Below, in pieces: positions 1-8,596 of a stretch of 64,000 nucleotides of DNA (its first letter is position 1; each line of letters opens with the position of its first letter). Below the pieces are notes generated by a model. The model did no database searches and was not told the DNA's origin. It saw only the letters and a program-made list of their open reading frames with translations. Source of the DNA: CAIYTF01 sp963664845 (GTDB lineage: Bacteria > Bacteroidota > Ignavibacteria > Ignavibacteriales > Ignavibacteriaceae); contig OY761615.1 in the NCBI GenBank assembly GCA_963664845.1, positions 3,782,001 through 3,846,000 on the forward strand, written 5' to 3'. Position numbers and translations under genes: made by a program.

Positions 1-588
1 TCATTTATTGAAGAATACATCAGAGAAAACAGCTATCCACCGACCTTGCGGGAAATAGGAAACCGGTTTGGTATTGTTTCCACGTTTGGCGTGCAGCGTC
101 ATCTTGATGCCCTTAACAAAAAAGGATTTTTGAACAAGGGAGCCAACACCAGCAGAACCCTCTCACTGGTGCGGCAGGAGAAAACAGCTGAAGTGCTGCC
201 TTTCAGGCAGGTGCCGGTCGTAGGCCGTGTGGCAGCGGGTGTTCCCATCACTGCCATAGAAAATCTTGACGGAAATTTGCTCATTGATAATGCATTTCTG
301 AAGAACAAAGACGAACATTTTGCCCTTAAAGTAAAGGGTGATAGTATGATTGACGATGGTATCTTTGACGGCGATTTTGTTATAGTCTGCCCAGCCACTG
401 AAGCCGAACATGACGAAATTATTGTTGCCATGCTCCAGGATGAGGCTACAGTCAAGAGGTTCTATAACAGGGCAGGAGTTATTCAATTATTGCCGGCAAA
501 TAAGAGCTTTAAACCTATTATCATAAACAATTTTGAAGAATTCTCGATAATAGGTAAAGTAGTAGGTGTTATGAGATGGATGGCATGA
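1..588 (+). CDS. lexA: LexA repressor, 5'-truncated by window edge
   Basis: SOS-response repressor and self-cleaving serine peptidase. The reading frame is open from base 1, so only the first residues of the N-terminal winged helix are missing. Visible parts are the DNA-binding segment (YPPTLREIGNRFG, then FGVQRHLDAL), the Ala-Gly autocleavage pair in GRVAAGVP (bases 235-240), the catalytic serine in KGDSM (343-345) and the catalytic lysine in ATVKRF (454-456), all at LexA-like spacing. The C-terminus is complete and of normal length. A small gene follows 13 bases after the stop. No SOS box can be judged because the promoter lies outside the window. Confidence 0.96.
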   Translation, partial: SFIEEYIRENSYPPTLREIGNRFGIVSTFGVQRHLDALNKKGFLNKGANTSRTLSLVRQEKTAEVLPFRQVPVVGRVAAGVPITAIENLDGNLLIDNAFLKNKDEHFALKVKGDSMIDDGIFDGDFVIVCPATEAEHDEIIVAMLQDEATVKRFYNRAGVIQLLPANKSFKPIIINNFEEFSIIGKVVGVMRWMA

Positions 589-601
589 TATTTGGAAAGA
601 T

Positions 602-862
602 ATGAATATGATTAAGACAGAGATATTTCACGAAGCGATAAAGAACAAGATAAAGGTACGATTCTACTACAATCTGAACGAGCAGATAATGGAACCGTAT
701 TTTATCTTTGTCGAAGAGGACGGGACAAAAGTACTCTACGGGAAATCGAATAACGGCAAAAAGAAGATCATGAAGTTTGATTTTAAGAAAATTGCCAATA
801 TTCGTCTGCTCCCCAACGAGCATTTCACCCCGATCATCCCCACATCTACTCAGCTCAACTAA
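602..862 (+). CDS. Small WYL-like hypothetical protein
   Basis: An 86-residue protein starting at an ATG 13 bases after the lexA stop, with a purine-rich GGAAAG upstream. I do not recognise a named family. The pattern of an N-terminal helix, KVRFYYNLNEQIMEPYFIF and a basic strand followed by FKKIANIRLL resembles a single minimal WYL-type ligand-sensing fold without its usual HTH. This is inferred from pattern only. The position after lexA suggests co-transcription and perhaps SOS co-regulation. Confidence 0.6.
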   Translation: MNMIKTEIFHEAIKNKIKVRFYYNLNEQIMEPYFIFVEEDGTKVLYGKSNNGKKKIMKFDFKKIANIRLLPNEHFTPIIPTSTQLN

Positions 863-881
863 GTACCGTATGGAGACTGTC

Positions 882-1319
882 ATGAATGCGAGAAAAGAAC
901 TAATTGATCTTCTGGTTGCCCAATTTTGGGCTGACGGCTATAAAATTATTCATCGGCTGTTTGGTAACTATCTCACTAATCCACCATTGGTCGGAGAATA
1001 TAAGATTGATATTTTGGCCCGGCGCGGCAATCGGTTTGCAATTGGGCTGATCCTTGAGGAAAAGGATTTTAAGAATCCCGATTTACACCGTATGATCGGC
1101 TTTTTGGGAACCAGAAAATCCAGGTTTGCAAATTCGGATGCACTCCTGTATATCGGAGTTGAACCGCACCTTTACACAAAACTGGCAGCTATTCTGCACA
1201 AATTGGATCAGGACACAACCAGGCATATCAGGTCATTCCCGTTGCAAATGGCTCCCGATTTAACGTTGTTCACGTCTCAGCCGGTTCAGCATCCCTCAGC
1301 GTCGTCTTTCTTCCGATGA
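882..1319 (+). CDS. Hypothetical protein, possible PD-(D/E)XK nuclease-like fold
   Basis: The ATG at 882 is preferred over ATG 870 because GGAG at 872-875 sits six bases upstream of it. The 145-residue product contains GEYKIDILARRGNRFAIGLI, in which an acidic residue followed by D-I-L-A and a later strand resembles the core of PD-(D/E)XK enzymes. The expected E-x-K is not clear, since LILEEKD is only suggestive. No family is firmly recognised. It lies 19 bases after the previous gene, and its stop codon abuts the stop of the convergent methyltransferase gene with no gap, leaving no room for a separate terminator. Confidence 0.55.
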   Translation: MNARKELIDLLVAQFWADGYKIIHRLFGNYLTNPPLVGEYKIDILARRGNRFAIGLILEEKDFKNPDLHRMIGFLGTRKSRFANSDALLYIGVEPHLYTKLAAILHKLDQDTTRHIRSFPLQMAPDLTLFTSQPVQHPSASSFFR

Positions 1320-2777
1320 TCACTCGGCGTTTGCCATGGTTATCGTTTGAGTTCGAAGCGCTCGCGGAAATCTGCTTTTAAATCCTCCCTGGACGAAAAC
1401 TCCTGTGCCTAATATTTTGCCCTTGAAGCGTAATACAGCCTGTCCTTTGCGGTTAATGGTGTCCGCCGTCTTTACAATTCCTCCATCAAGGTAGATCCTG
1501 ACCGATTCAGTTGAGTCGCAGTCCAGAATTCCGTTAGTGATGTGCTTTGCAAGAATTTGTGCGCCATTCGTATGAAAGATCAAATTTCCATATTTGTCCA
1601 ACGCGGCAATTTTCAATCCCAGACGTGAATGCGGTGTAAAGAACCCGCCATCCCAGTCCTTAGAAACCATAAATATATCCAAAGCGCGTTCATAATAATC
1701 ATATGAATCAAGGATATCAGCCGATACACCAAACAATTGCTCAATCATCTCGAGCGCTTTTTTGATTAATGGATTACGGGTGAATTTTGTCTGACGTTCC
1801 CTGGAAAAGTGCTTTGGTGTCCGCTCCATACTTTCGGTTTTCTGAAGTTTAGCTACAAAGAAGCCCTCCGATTTGGTTACCAGTGGATCCAAACGCCTGC
1901 ACTTTCTGACTTCACTGTTTAAAACTTTTTGGCCAAACTCTGAAAAACCGGTTGATGATTCAACAGGCAAAGTCACTTCCTGAAGTTCCACGGGGTATGA
2001 AGTCAGAACAGAATTTATCATTTCTTCATTTTCTTCCGTTGTGAGTGTACAGGTGGAATATACCAGCGTACCTCCCGGCTTCAACGCTTTGATTGCGGAG
2101 ATTAACAATTTCTGTTGAATAAAGGTCAGCTTTTTAATAAGCTCTTCATTCCACCAGGAACTTACTTCGCCCTTCTTCTGCAGTATACCAAGACCACTGC
2201 ACGGGGCGTCAACCAGAATTCTATCGAAAAACTCAGGATAAAAGGAGGCGATTTGCTCCCCAGGCATTTTGAGAATTGCTGCATTGAACACGCTCATGCG
2301 CTCCAGATTGAACGTAAGAATTCCCACGCGGTTATGCTGAATTTCGTTCGCAACAAGGCTTCCCTTGTTGTGCATCATCTGAGCCAACATGGTGGTTTTT
2401 GAACCTGGAGCAGCACACATATCAAGAACACGTTCATCCGGTTGCGGATCAAGCACCAATGGAGGCAGCATCGAAGAGAGACTCTGTATATAATAATTTC
2501 CGGTGATGTGCTCAATGGTTTTGCCAAGATTTCTCTTTTCATCCAGCACCACGCGCAACGCATAGGGGATGCCATCAACTTCGGAAAGCTCTATGCCGTA
2601 GCCGGTTTTAAGACTTTCAATAAGTGCGGCTTTTTCAGTTTTTTCAGAGTTGTAGCGAATGTAATCGATTGGAGCATCACCGGTATAGGTGCAATATCTG
2701 CCAGCCCAGTCTTCACCATACAGTTGCGTTAAATAGGAAATAATATTTTCGGAAAGGGGAATGGTGTTTTTTTTCAC
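1320..2777 (-). CDS. rsmF: NOL1/NOP2/Sun family rRNA m5C methyltransferase (RsmF/RsmB type)
   Basis: S-adenosylmethionine-dependent RNA cytosine-C5 methyltransferase, acting on 16S rRNA in characterised relatives. The 485-residue protein has the SAM-binding loop LDMCAAPGSKT (about 118-128), motif IV DAPCSGLG (Cys193, product release) and motif VI STCTLTTEENE with the nucleophile Cys243. The C-terminal 150 residues (LGLKIAALDKYG..., ending in a small basic domain) look like the PUA-like tail of RsmF/YebU rather than RsmB, which has an N-terminal NusB domain absent here. The start overlaps the stop of the upstream gene by four bases (ATGA), which implies translational coupling. The exact target cytosine cannot be read from sequence. 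Confidence 0.88.
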   Translation of the reverse strand: MKKNTIPLSENIISYLTQLYGEDWAGRYCTYTGDAPIDYIRYNSEKTEKAALIESLKTGYGIELSEVDGIPYALRVVLDEKRNLGKTIEHITGNYYIQSLSSMLPPLVLDPQPDERVLDMCAAPGSKTTMLAQMMHNKGSLVANEIQHNRVGILTFNLERMSVFNAAILKMPGEQIASFYPEFFDRILVDAPCSGLGILQKKGEVSSWWNEELIKKLTFIQQKLLISAIKALKPGGTLVYSTCTLTTEENEEMINSVLTSYPVELQEVTLPVESSTGFSEFGQKVLNSEVRKCRRLDPLVTKSEGFFVAKLQKTESMERTPKHFSRERQTKFTRNPLIKKALEMIEQLFGVSADILDSYDYYERALDIFMVSKDWDGGFFTPHSRLGLKIAALDKYGNLIFHTNGAQILAKHITNGILDCDSTESVRIYLDGGIVKTADTINRKGQAVLRFKGKILGTGVFVQGGFKSRFPRALRTQTITMANAE

Positions 2778-3235
2778 AGAAGCACAAGCCGTAATCGTTG
2801 CAAAATATTCATCGCCGTCTGTTGCGCTTTCTCGGGGGTAGGGAAGGTTCCTTTGTAATCCATAGAAATTTTTGCAACCAGTCCCATAAAATATTTTTCA
2901 TAGGCGCGGACTGTTTCTTCAATTTGTTTGTCATTATCCGGCAGCAGAAAAACCGGGAGTCCTGAAATTGCGGCATAGATATAATACTTCGCCTTGAACA
3001 AGGATGAGAGTGTCAGGATCACTTCGCCGCGACTGTTCATAATCTGATATTCACCAAAAAATTCCGGTCCAAGGGTAATCCTTGTATCGGGCAATACTAT
3101 TTCCGTGGCACTGGCGCTCTTTAAGAAGTCCTTGGGAAATATTTTAACTTGCTTGAGCAGTTTTTCGTACCACTCTGCAATAAACTCTTTTTCAGTTTTA
3201 TTCAAGGCCAAGTACTTTCCGGTAATATGCTTCAT
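2774..3235 (-). CDS. Hypothetical protein between bshA and rsmF
   Basis: A 153-residue soluble protein that I cannot assign. It starts with a charged helical segment (EKEFIAEWYEKLLKQ), has a middle part with alternating strands and ends in a basic helix; no cysteine cluster or membrane segment is seen. The ATG at 3235 lies 38 bases inside the bshA 3' end. Two in-frame TTG codons nearer the bshA stop could be alternative starts, and no strong ribosome binding site distinguishes them. The gene sits in a three-gene minus-strand run with bshA upstream and the methyltransferase downstream (four-base overlap). Confidence 0.6.
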   Translation of the reverse strand: MKHITGKYLALNKTEKEFIAEWYEKLLKQVKIFPKDFLKSASATEIVLPDTRITLGPEFFGEYQIMNSRGEVILTLSSLFKAKYYIYAAISGLPVFLLPDNDKQIEETVRAYEKYFMGLVAKISMDYKGTFPTPEKAQQTAMNILQRLRLVLL

Positions 3236-4325
3236 ATTGAGGAATAATCAGCGATTTATCGAAAACAGAGACGGCGCGCTCCCGAGCTTTCGACGAAAAC
3301 AATTTGTATTTTTTTTCATTGGTTAACAGATCAACGGCATATTTTGCCATGCGCTCAACATCGCCAAACTCAGCAATAAATCCGGTTTCATTATGTCGTA
3401 CCAATTCAGGCAGCCCCCCAACGCTGGATGCTATCACCGGCAGTCCGCAGGCCATGGCCTCGAGAGCAGAAAGGCCAAAACTTTCTGACTGGGAAGGAAT
3501 GAGGAACAGATCGGAAGCATTGAGAATATCGCCGAGTGCTTCCTGCTTGCCAAGGAACACCACTGAGTTGCCTAAATCAAGTTCGCGTGCAAGGCGTTCA
3601 CAGTCTGAACGGTCCGGGCCATCGCCAACCAATACCAATTTTGCAGGTATATCCTTTTGAACCAATTTGAGTATGCGAAGCGTATCGGATACGCGTTTTA
3701 CCACTCTGAAATTGGATACGTGCACCATTATTTTTTCACCGGTGGGCGCTATGTGTTTTCTGAAGGCACAGGCGTTTTCCGGTTTTAAAAAATTCGAATC
3801 GATGAAATTCGGAATGACCGTGATCTCTTTATCAATTAAATAGTTAGTTTCAGTTTTTTCTTTCAGGTAGCGGGAAACCGTTGTGACGCCATCACTCTGC
3901 TCAATGCTGAATTTAACCAGATGAAGAAAGGATGGTTCAAGTCCGACAAGGGTTATATCGGTCCCATGCAATGTAGTGATAATCTTCAGATCTCGCTTGT
4001 CCTTCAGTATTTGCCGTGCAAGAAAGGCGCTGATGGCATGCGGAATGGCATAGTGGACGTGAAGCAGATCCAGATTTTCATAGGTGGCAACTTCAACCAT
4101 TTTGCTGGCCAATGCAAGGCTATAGAGGTTAAACTCAAACAGGGGATAGTTTGACGATTCAACTGCATGAAAGAAAATATTCTCCACGTAATGGTTTAAC
4201 CGGAAGGGCATCGCGTAACTGATAAAATGGACTTCATGACCCTTTAAGGCAAGTTCCTTACCCAGTTCCGTGGCAACAACACCGCTGCCGCCATAGGTGG
4301 GATAACAGGTAATTCCAATTTTCAC
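3198..4325 (-). CDS. bshA: BshA, N-acetyl-alpha-D-glucosaminyl L-malate synthase
   Basis: GT-B glycosyltransferase catalysing the first step of bacillithiol synthesis, transfer of GlcNAc from UDP-GlcNAc to L-malate. The 375-residue length is typical. The N-terminus MKIGITCYPTYGGSGVVATE is near-diagnostic of BshA, as are HVHYAIPHAISAFLA and TTLHGTDITLVG. The C-terminal domain carries the GT4 motif SFGLSALEAMACGLPVIAS with the E-x7-E nucleotide-sugar site. bshB and bshC are not in the window, but a bacillithiol transferase-like gene is at 58591-59124. About 200 bases upstream are non-coding. Confidence 0.95.
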   Translation of the reverse strand: MKIGITCYPTYGGSGVVATELGKELALKGHEVHFISYAMPFRLNHYVENIFFHAVESSNYPLFEFNLYSLALASKMVEVATYENLDLLHVHYAIPHAISAFLARQILKDKRDLKIITTLHGTDITLVGLEPSFLHLVKFSIEQSDGVTTVSRYLKEKTETNYLIDKEITVIPNFIDSNFLKPENACAFRKHIAPTGEKIMVHVSNFRVVKRVSDTLRILKLVQKDIPAKLVLVGDGPDRSDCERLARELDLGNSVVFLGKQEALGDILNASDLFLIPSQSESFGLSALEAMACGLPVIASSVGGLPELVRHNETGFIAEFGDVERMAKYAVDLLTNEKKYKLFSSKARERAVSVFDKSLIIPQYEAYYRKVLGLE

Positions 4326-4523
4326 AAATTTATTTCCAATTAATTTTGTTCATTGAGTCGAACGGCATTTGATTTCTGTGCCGTACATTTCTTGAAAAGT
4401 GTGACCGGAGATTGAAACAAGGGATTCAGGGTGAAAAGGAATAGTCCGGATATCACACCCAAGTCCGGCATATAGCATCATTGCCATTAACGTTGTCCAA
4501 TACACCGCCCTGGTTATAAAACA

Positions 4524-5771
4524 TTATTTTGGTATCAAAGGTTCTATTGTCAGTATTAAAGTTAAGACAATCAGAATGATAATGGTAGTCCAGGAAATAA
4601 TGTTCTTGATCCTGCTGTTTACCATGTCGCCCATAATATCTGTCTTATTCACAATTATGATCATAGAGATAAGAACCACGGGTAACAGTATACCGTTGAT
4701 GATCTGCGTCCAAACGGTAATAGCAATAAGCGGCGCATTTGGAATAAGGATGATCAATACGGAGACAACAATAATAGCCGTGAAGAAAAAGTAAAATTCC
4801 GGTGCGTCACGAAGCTTTTTATCGATGCCCGCCTCGAAACCAAATGCCTCGCAAATATAGAATGCGGTTGCCAGCGGCAAGATAGCTGCTGCAAAAATGG
4901 AAGCTATGAAGAGACCAAACGCAAACAGAAAATGGGCAAATTCCCCGGCCAGCGGCTTAAGGGCAAGGGCTGCATCTTTTGCATCATTGATCTCGGTGTG
5001 GGTTTTGTTAAGCGTAGCTCCGCAAGCCACAATTATGAAGAATGCCACCACCACTGTTAATATGCAGCCGATAGCCACATCAATAAGGGTATATTTATAG
5101 TCTTCTTTGGTGAGACCTTTTTCAATTACTGCCGATTGCATATAAAACTGCATCCAGGGCGCAATCGTTGTACCGATGATACCTATAACCATCCCGATGT
5201 AAGCGGTGTCATATTTCATTTCCGGTTTGAGTACGGCCCGCCCCACTTCATTCCAGTCAGGTTTTGCCATAATAGCAGAAACGACATAGGAGAGCAGGAA
5301 GAAACTGAATATGAGGAACAGCTTTTCGGCGGAACGGTAATTCCCTTTGACCACAAAGAACCAAACGGCAACAGCCGAAAGAGGCACTGAAATGTATTTG
5401 TTGACACCAACCACCTCCATGCTTCCCGCCACTCCGGCGAATTCAGTGGTTGTGTTGCCAATATCAGCAATGATCAGTCCCAGGAAAATAAAGAAGGTGA
5501 TCTTCACGCCGAAACTCTCGCGGATCAGGTCAGCCAGCCCCTTGCCGGTCACGATTCCCATTCGTGCATTCATCTCCTGCACAACCAATAGGACGACGAA
5601 TGCCGGGATGAGGGTCCAGAGCAGATGATAGCCATATTGCGCGCCGGCAACCGAATACGTGGTTATACCGCCTGCGTCATTGTCCACGCTGCCGGTGATA
5701 ATACCGGGGCCGATCAATGCGAGCAGCATAAGTAAGTTTTTGCGGAAATTTTTCTTACTTGGAAACTTCAA
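4524..5771 (-). CDS. NRAMP-related divalent metal transporter (NRMT-like, likely Mg2+/Mn2+)
   Basis: A 415-residue membrane protein with about eleven hydrophobic segments in the NRAMP order. The first helix has SVDNDAGGITTYS (Asp30-Asp32) where canonical NRAMP has DPGN. The sixth helix reads TTIAPWMQFY (Ala204-Pro205-Trp206) where canonical members have MPH. Loss of the metal-selective methionine is characteristic of NRAMP-related magnesium transporters, so Mg2+ or broad divalent uptake is inferred rather than Mn/Fe import. Translation appears to start at TTG 5771, supported by a strong GGAGG about eight bases upstream. It follows the MgtE_N/CBS gene after a 26-base gap, so the two form an operon. 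Confidence 0.88.
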   Translation of the reverse strand: MKFPSKKNFRKNLLMLLALIGPGIITGSVDNDAGGITTYSVAGAQYGYHLLWTLIPAFVVLLVVQEMNARMGIVTGKGLADLIRESFGVKITFFIFLGLIIADIGNTTTEFAGVAGSMEVVGVNKYISVPLSAVAVWFFVVKGNYRSAEKLFLIFSFFLLSYVVSAIMAKPDWNEVGRAVLKPEMKYDTAYIGMVIGIIGTTIAPWMQFYMQSAVIEKGLTKEDYKYTLIDVAIGCILTVVVAFFIIVACGATLNKTHTEINDAKDAALALKPLAGEFAHFLFAFGLFIASIFAAAILPLATAFYICEAFGFEAGIDKKLRDAPEFYFFFTAIIVVSVLIILIPNAPLIAITVWTQIINGILLPVVLISMIIIVNKTDIMGDMVNSRIKNIISWTTIIILIVLTLILTIEPLIPK

Positions 5772-5797
5772 AGTCTTGTCCTCCGGTTCACCAGGCT

Positions 5798-7012
5798 TTA
5801 ATTATCCAAAATTTCGTCGAGAATGTCATGAATTACTACGTTCCCTACAATTTGCATCTCGTGATCAACAATGGGGATGCTTAAAAGGTTATATTTTGAA
5901 GCGACCTGGGTCAGTTCGTCCACTTTATCGTCATCATAGAAATAGATAATATCTTTGTGCATAAGGCTCTTCAAAAGTTCTTTTCCATCAGCCAGTATCA
6001 GGTCCCGGAGCGAGACTTTTCCGGTCAGTTTCCCCTTTGGATTGGTAGTATAAATATAATTCATAAGCCCTTCTTCAGGCTTATTCTCCTTCAAATATTT
6101 GATCACCGCTTCAACGGTGGTGTCGCTTGGAAATGCAATGAATTCGGTACTCATGATACTTCCGATGACCTTGTCATCATATTCCATCAATTCCCGTATT
6201 TCATCGCGGGAATCCTGTTCCATTTCAGACAGCAGTTCTTCTGCCTTGCTTTCTTCCAACCCATCAAGAATATCTGCCGCTTCATCGGATGGCATCTCTT
6301 CAAGAATGTCTGCTGCTTTCTCTTTTGAGAGTCCTTCGATCATCTTGATTTGGACGTCTTCTTCCATTTCCTCAAGAACATCGGCGCCGCGTGCATTATC
6401 CAGTCCTGAAAAGATCTTCATAGCGGTCTTTGCATCGAAGTCTTCGATGATATCTGCCAGATCTGAAGGATGCAAAGTGTTTAATTTATCGTAGGTGCTT
6501 GAAAGTACCAAATTATCATTTGATGAAACGAGGGTTTCCACATCGCTCCAAAGGATCATCTGGCTGGGGAGTTTCAATCCCATGTTCGCGAGAGTTTTGG
6601 CTACGCCGAGTCGCCGCATGAGTCCTTCAGTGCCAATATCAACGGCTACCACGAAAGTGCCGGTGTTAAGAACAACAAGGCGTATATCATTAACTCGAAC
6701 AACCTTTCGCCCGTTAATATCGATGATTTGTTTGTCCAGGACATTCTTTTTTAAGAGAAAACAATCGGAAATATCGACCTGTTCGGGTCGGTTGCAGGTG
6801 ATGTGATAGGTGGAATCCTGTTGCGTGAGGACAAAATTTTTCCAAGCTAAGGTTTTAATCCCATCAGGAGTTTTAACCAGTGCTGCAATAACTTGCGGGT
6901 TTTGGGTATCGCCGGTTACTGAGAAGTCAACCAGCTTCCCCATGATTTGAAAATCATGGGTAAATACACGACTATTTAAAATCCGGCTGAGATAGAGGCT
7001 TGTATATTTCAC
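5798..7012 (-). CDS. PRC-barrel / MgtE_N / CBS-pair cytosolic protein, putative Mg2+ sensor
   Basis: A 404-residue soluble protein built from PRC-barrel-like segments (about 1-60 and 85-145, e.g. DINGRKVVRVNDIRL), an MgtE N-terminal superhelix of acidic repeats (about 175-275: LHPSDLADIIEDF, AADILEEMPSDEAADILDGL) and a CBS pair (about 280-400, ending IVGNVVIHDILDEILDN). The transmembrane pore domain of MgtE is absent, so this is the sensor half alone. In MgtE this half binds Mg2+ and gates the pore. Here it probably gates or scaffolds the adjacent NRAMP-related transporter (inference). It starts at GTG 7012 with AAGGAAAGGA upstream. Confidence 0.88.
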   Translation of the reverse strand: MKYTSLYLSRILNSRVFTHDFQIMGKLVDFSVTGDTQNPQVIAALVKTPDGIKTLAWKNFVLTQQDSTYHITCNRPEQVDISDCFLLKKNVLDKQIIDINGRKVVRVNDIRLVVLNTGTFVVAVDIGTEGLMRRLGVAKTLANMGLKLPSQMILWSDVETLVSSNDNLVLSSTYDKLNTLHPSDLADIIEDFDAKTAMKIFSGLDNARGADVLEEMEEDVQIKMIEGLSKEKAADILEEMPSDEAADILDGLEESKAEELLSEMEQDSRDEIRELMEYDDKVIGSIMSTEFIAFPSDTTVEAVIKYLKENKPEEGLMNYIYTTNPKGKLTGKVSLRDLILADGKELLKSLMHKDIIYFYDDDKVDELTQVASKYNLLSIPIVDHEMQIVGNVVIHDILDEILDN

Positions 7013-7098
7013 AATACAATTCCTTTCCTTAGATTATTCGCTTGGATTAACGCAGAGCTATCCCATCGAAGGCTACTCGTGGTTTATTAATAAATGCA

Positions 7099-7143
7099 CG
7101 GAGAGGTATCGTTGTTTAGCAGGGCTGGATAACGATTCGTCCG
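7099..7143 (-). promoter_or_regulatory. Inverted-repeat leader upstream of the Mg-transport operon
   Basis: On the minus strand, about 87-131 bases before the GTG start, an inverted repeat pairs CGGA with TCCG and ATCGTT with AACGAT around a 17-base loop, with an unpaired internal loop between the two stems. It could be part of a 5' UTR regulatory RNA. I could not match it to M-box or yybP-ykoY consensus sequences by eye, so function is open. The remainder of 7013-7338, between this operon and the divergent thrC, shows no gene. Confidence 0.3.
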
Positions 7144-7338
7144 TAAAGGTTTTAATCAAAAACTCAAATTACAAAAGAAAAGTTGTGTATAAAAGTCATT
7201 ACGACAAAATTGCTTCGCTCCGGATATTTTTTTTCGTTCTTTTCCCGAAATATCGTACAATAAGTTGCTCATTAGCGTTATATCCAATAATTTACCCCCC
7301 TGTAAAATTTTTATTCAAGAAATACCCCGAGTGCACCT

Positions 7339-8592
7339 ATGAGTCATTATCAATATCGCTGCTTCGATTGCGGCACATTATACTCCGCCGCCGAAATAGA
7401 GAGTTCTTTCACCTATCTTTGTAAAACCTGCGGGACGTGTCAGCGGAATATGCCGCTGAAAGGCGTTTTGGAAATTGCCTACGATTTTGTTGAGGTGGAG
7501 AAGAATCTGAGCAGAGAACAGTTGCTTGCCACACAACCGGGCAGATTCTGGCTTCATCATGCGCTCTATCCCATCGATGCCCCTTCAGCAGCGGAATTGC
7601 AACTGTTTGAAAGACTCCGCCTGACGCAGACGCCCGTGGCGGAAATTGCGACAAAATTTGCGGGGAATTTTCTGGCTTTTGATGATACCCTCAATCCAAC
7701 GCTTTCCTATAAGGACCGCGCCACCTCGCTTGTGCTTGCCAAAGCTGTACAGATGAACATCACTGAAATTGCTGCTGCATCAACCGGGAACGCAGGATCT
7801 TCGCTTGCGGGGCTGTCTGCACGGCTGGGTATCAAGGCTCACGTGTTTTGTCCGGAAAGAATTCCACTCGGCAAACGTATCCAGATTCAGGCTTTTGGTG
7901 CCAATATCTATCTTGTTAAGGGCAGTTATGATGATGCGTTTGATCTGTGCCTTGATGTAGCAGGAAAAAAGGGCTGGTATAACAGGAATACCGCATACAA
8001 TCCGCTTACCATCGAAGGCAAGAAATCGTCTTCCATCGATATGTTCATTTCGCTCAAAGGTAAACTGCCCGATACCGTATTCGTTCCTACGGGGGACGGC
8101 GTCATCATTTCAGGAATTTATAAGGGTTTTTATGATCTGCTGAAATTGGGCTGGATTGAGAAATTGCCTAAACTGGTTGCTGTTCAGGCTGCGGGAAGCG
8201 ATGCGCTTTTCCGGTTCATGCGCGATAACGTCTTTAGCTTCGAACCCGCGGATACGGTTGCCGACAGTATTTCTGCCGGTTCACCGCGCAATTTGTATAT
8301 GGCTGCTCATGCCGTAAAAGAATCCGGCGGCGAAACAATTTGCGTTTCAGATGATGAAATTCTTGACGCACAACAGGACATTATCCGTGAAACAGGCCTG
8401 ATGATTGAACCGGCGGCTGCGGCTGCCTATGCCGGGCTTAAGCAATATATTACTGCGGGGAAACTTGCTGCCGGCGAAAAACCAATTGTCATGTTCACCG
8501 GAAACGGACTCAAAGATCCCCAGTCTCTGTCAGTTAAAAATCCTCAACCTGATGCCAGATCGTATCAGGATTGGGTCGATCAGTTGGTATAA
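7339..8592 (+). CDS. thrC: Threonine synthase
   Basis: PLP-dependent fold-type II enzyme converting O-phosphohomoserine to threonine. The 417-residue protein starts with a zinc-ribbon-like segment (Cys8, Cys11, Cys28, Cys31), seen in many threonine synthases. The PLP lysine is Lys125 in NPTLSYKDRA. The phosphate-binding segment is AASTGNAGSSLAGLSARLG, and a glycine-rich MFTGNGLKD near the C-terminus completes the active site. A threonine dehydratase would not normally carry the N-terminal ribbon. The ATG at 7339 lacks an obvious Shine-Dalgarno. The next gene starts four bases after the stop. Confidence 0.9.
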   Translation: MSHYQYRCFDCGTLYSAAEIESSFTYLCKTCGTCQRNMPLKGVLEIAYDFVEVEKNLSREQLLATQPGRFWLHHALYPIDAPSAAELQLFERLRLTQTPVAEIATKFAGNFLAFDDTLNPTLSYKDRATSLVLAKAVQMNITEIAAASTGNAGSSLAGLSARLGIKAHVFCPERIPLGKRIQIQAFGANIYLVKGSYDDAFDLCLDVAGKKGWYNRNTAYNPLTIEGKKSSSIDMFISLKGKLPDTVFVPTGDGVIISGIYKGFYDLLKLGWIEKLPKLVAVQAAGSDALFRFMRDNVFSFEPADTVADSISAGSPRNLYMAAHAVKESGGETICVSDDEILDAQQDIIRETGLMIEPAAAAAYAGLKQYITAGKLAAGEKPIVMFTGNGLKDPQSLSVKNPQPDARSYQDWVDQLV

Positions 8593-8596
8593 GCCG

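Noticed and set aside
7013..7338. M-box or yybP-ykoY riboswitch before the Mg-transport genes
   Set aside because: Conserved core sequences could not be matched by eye; only a generic inverted repeat was kept as a feature.
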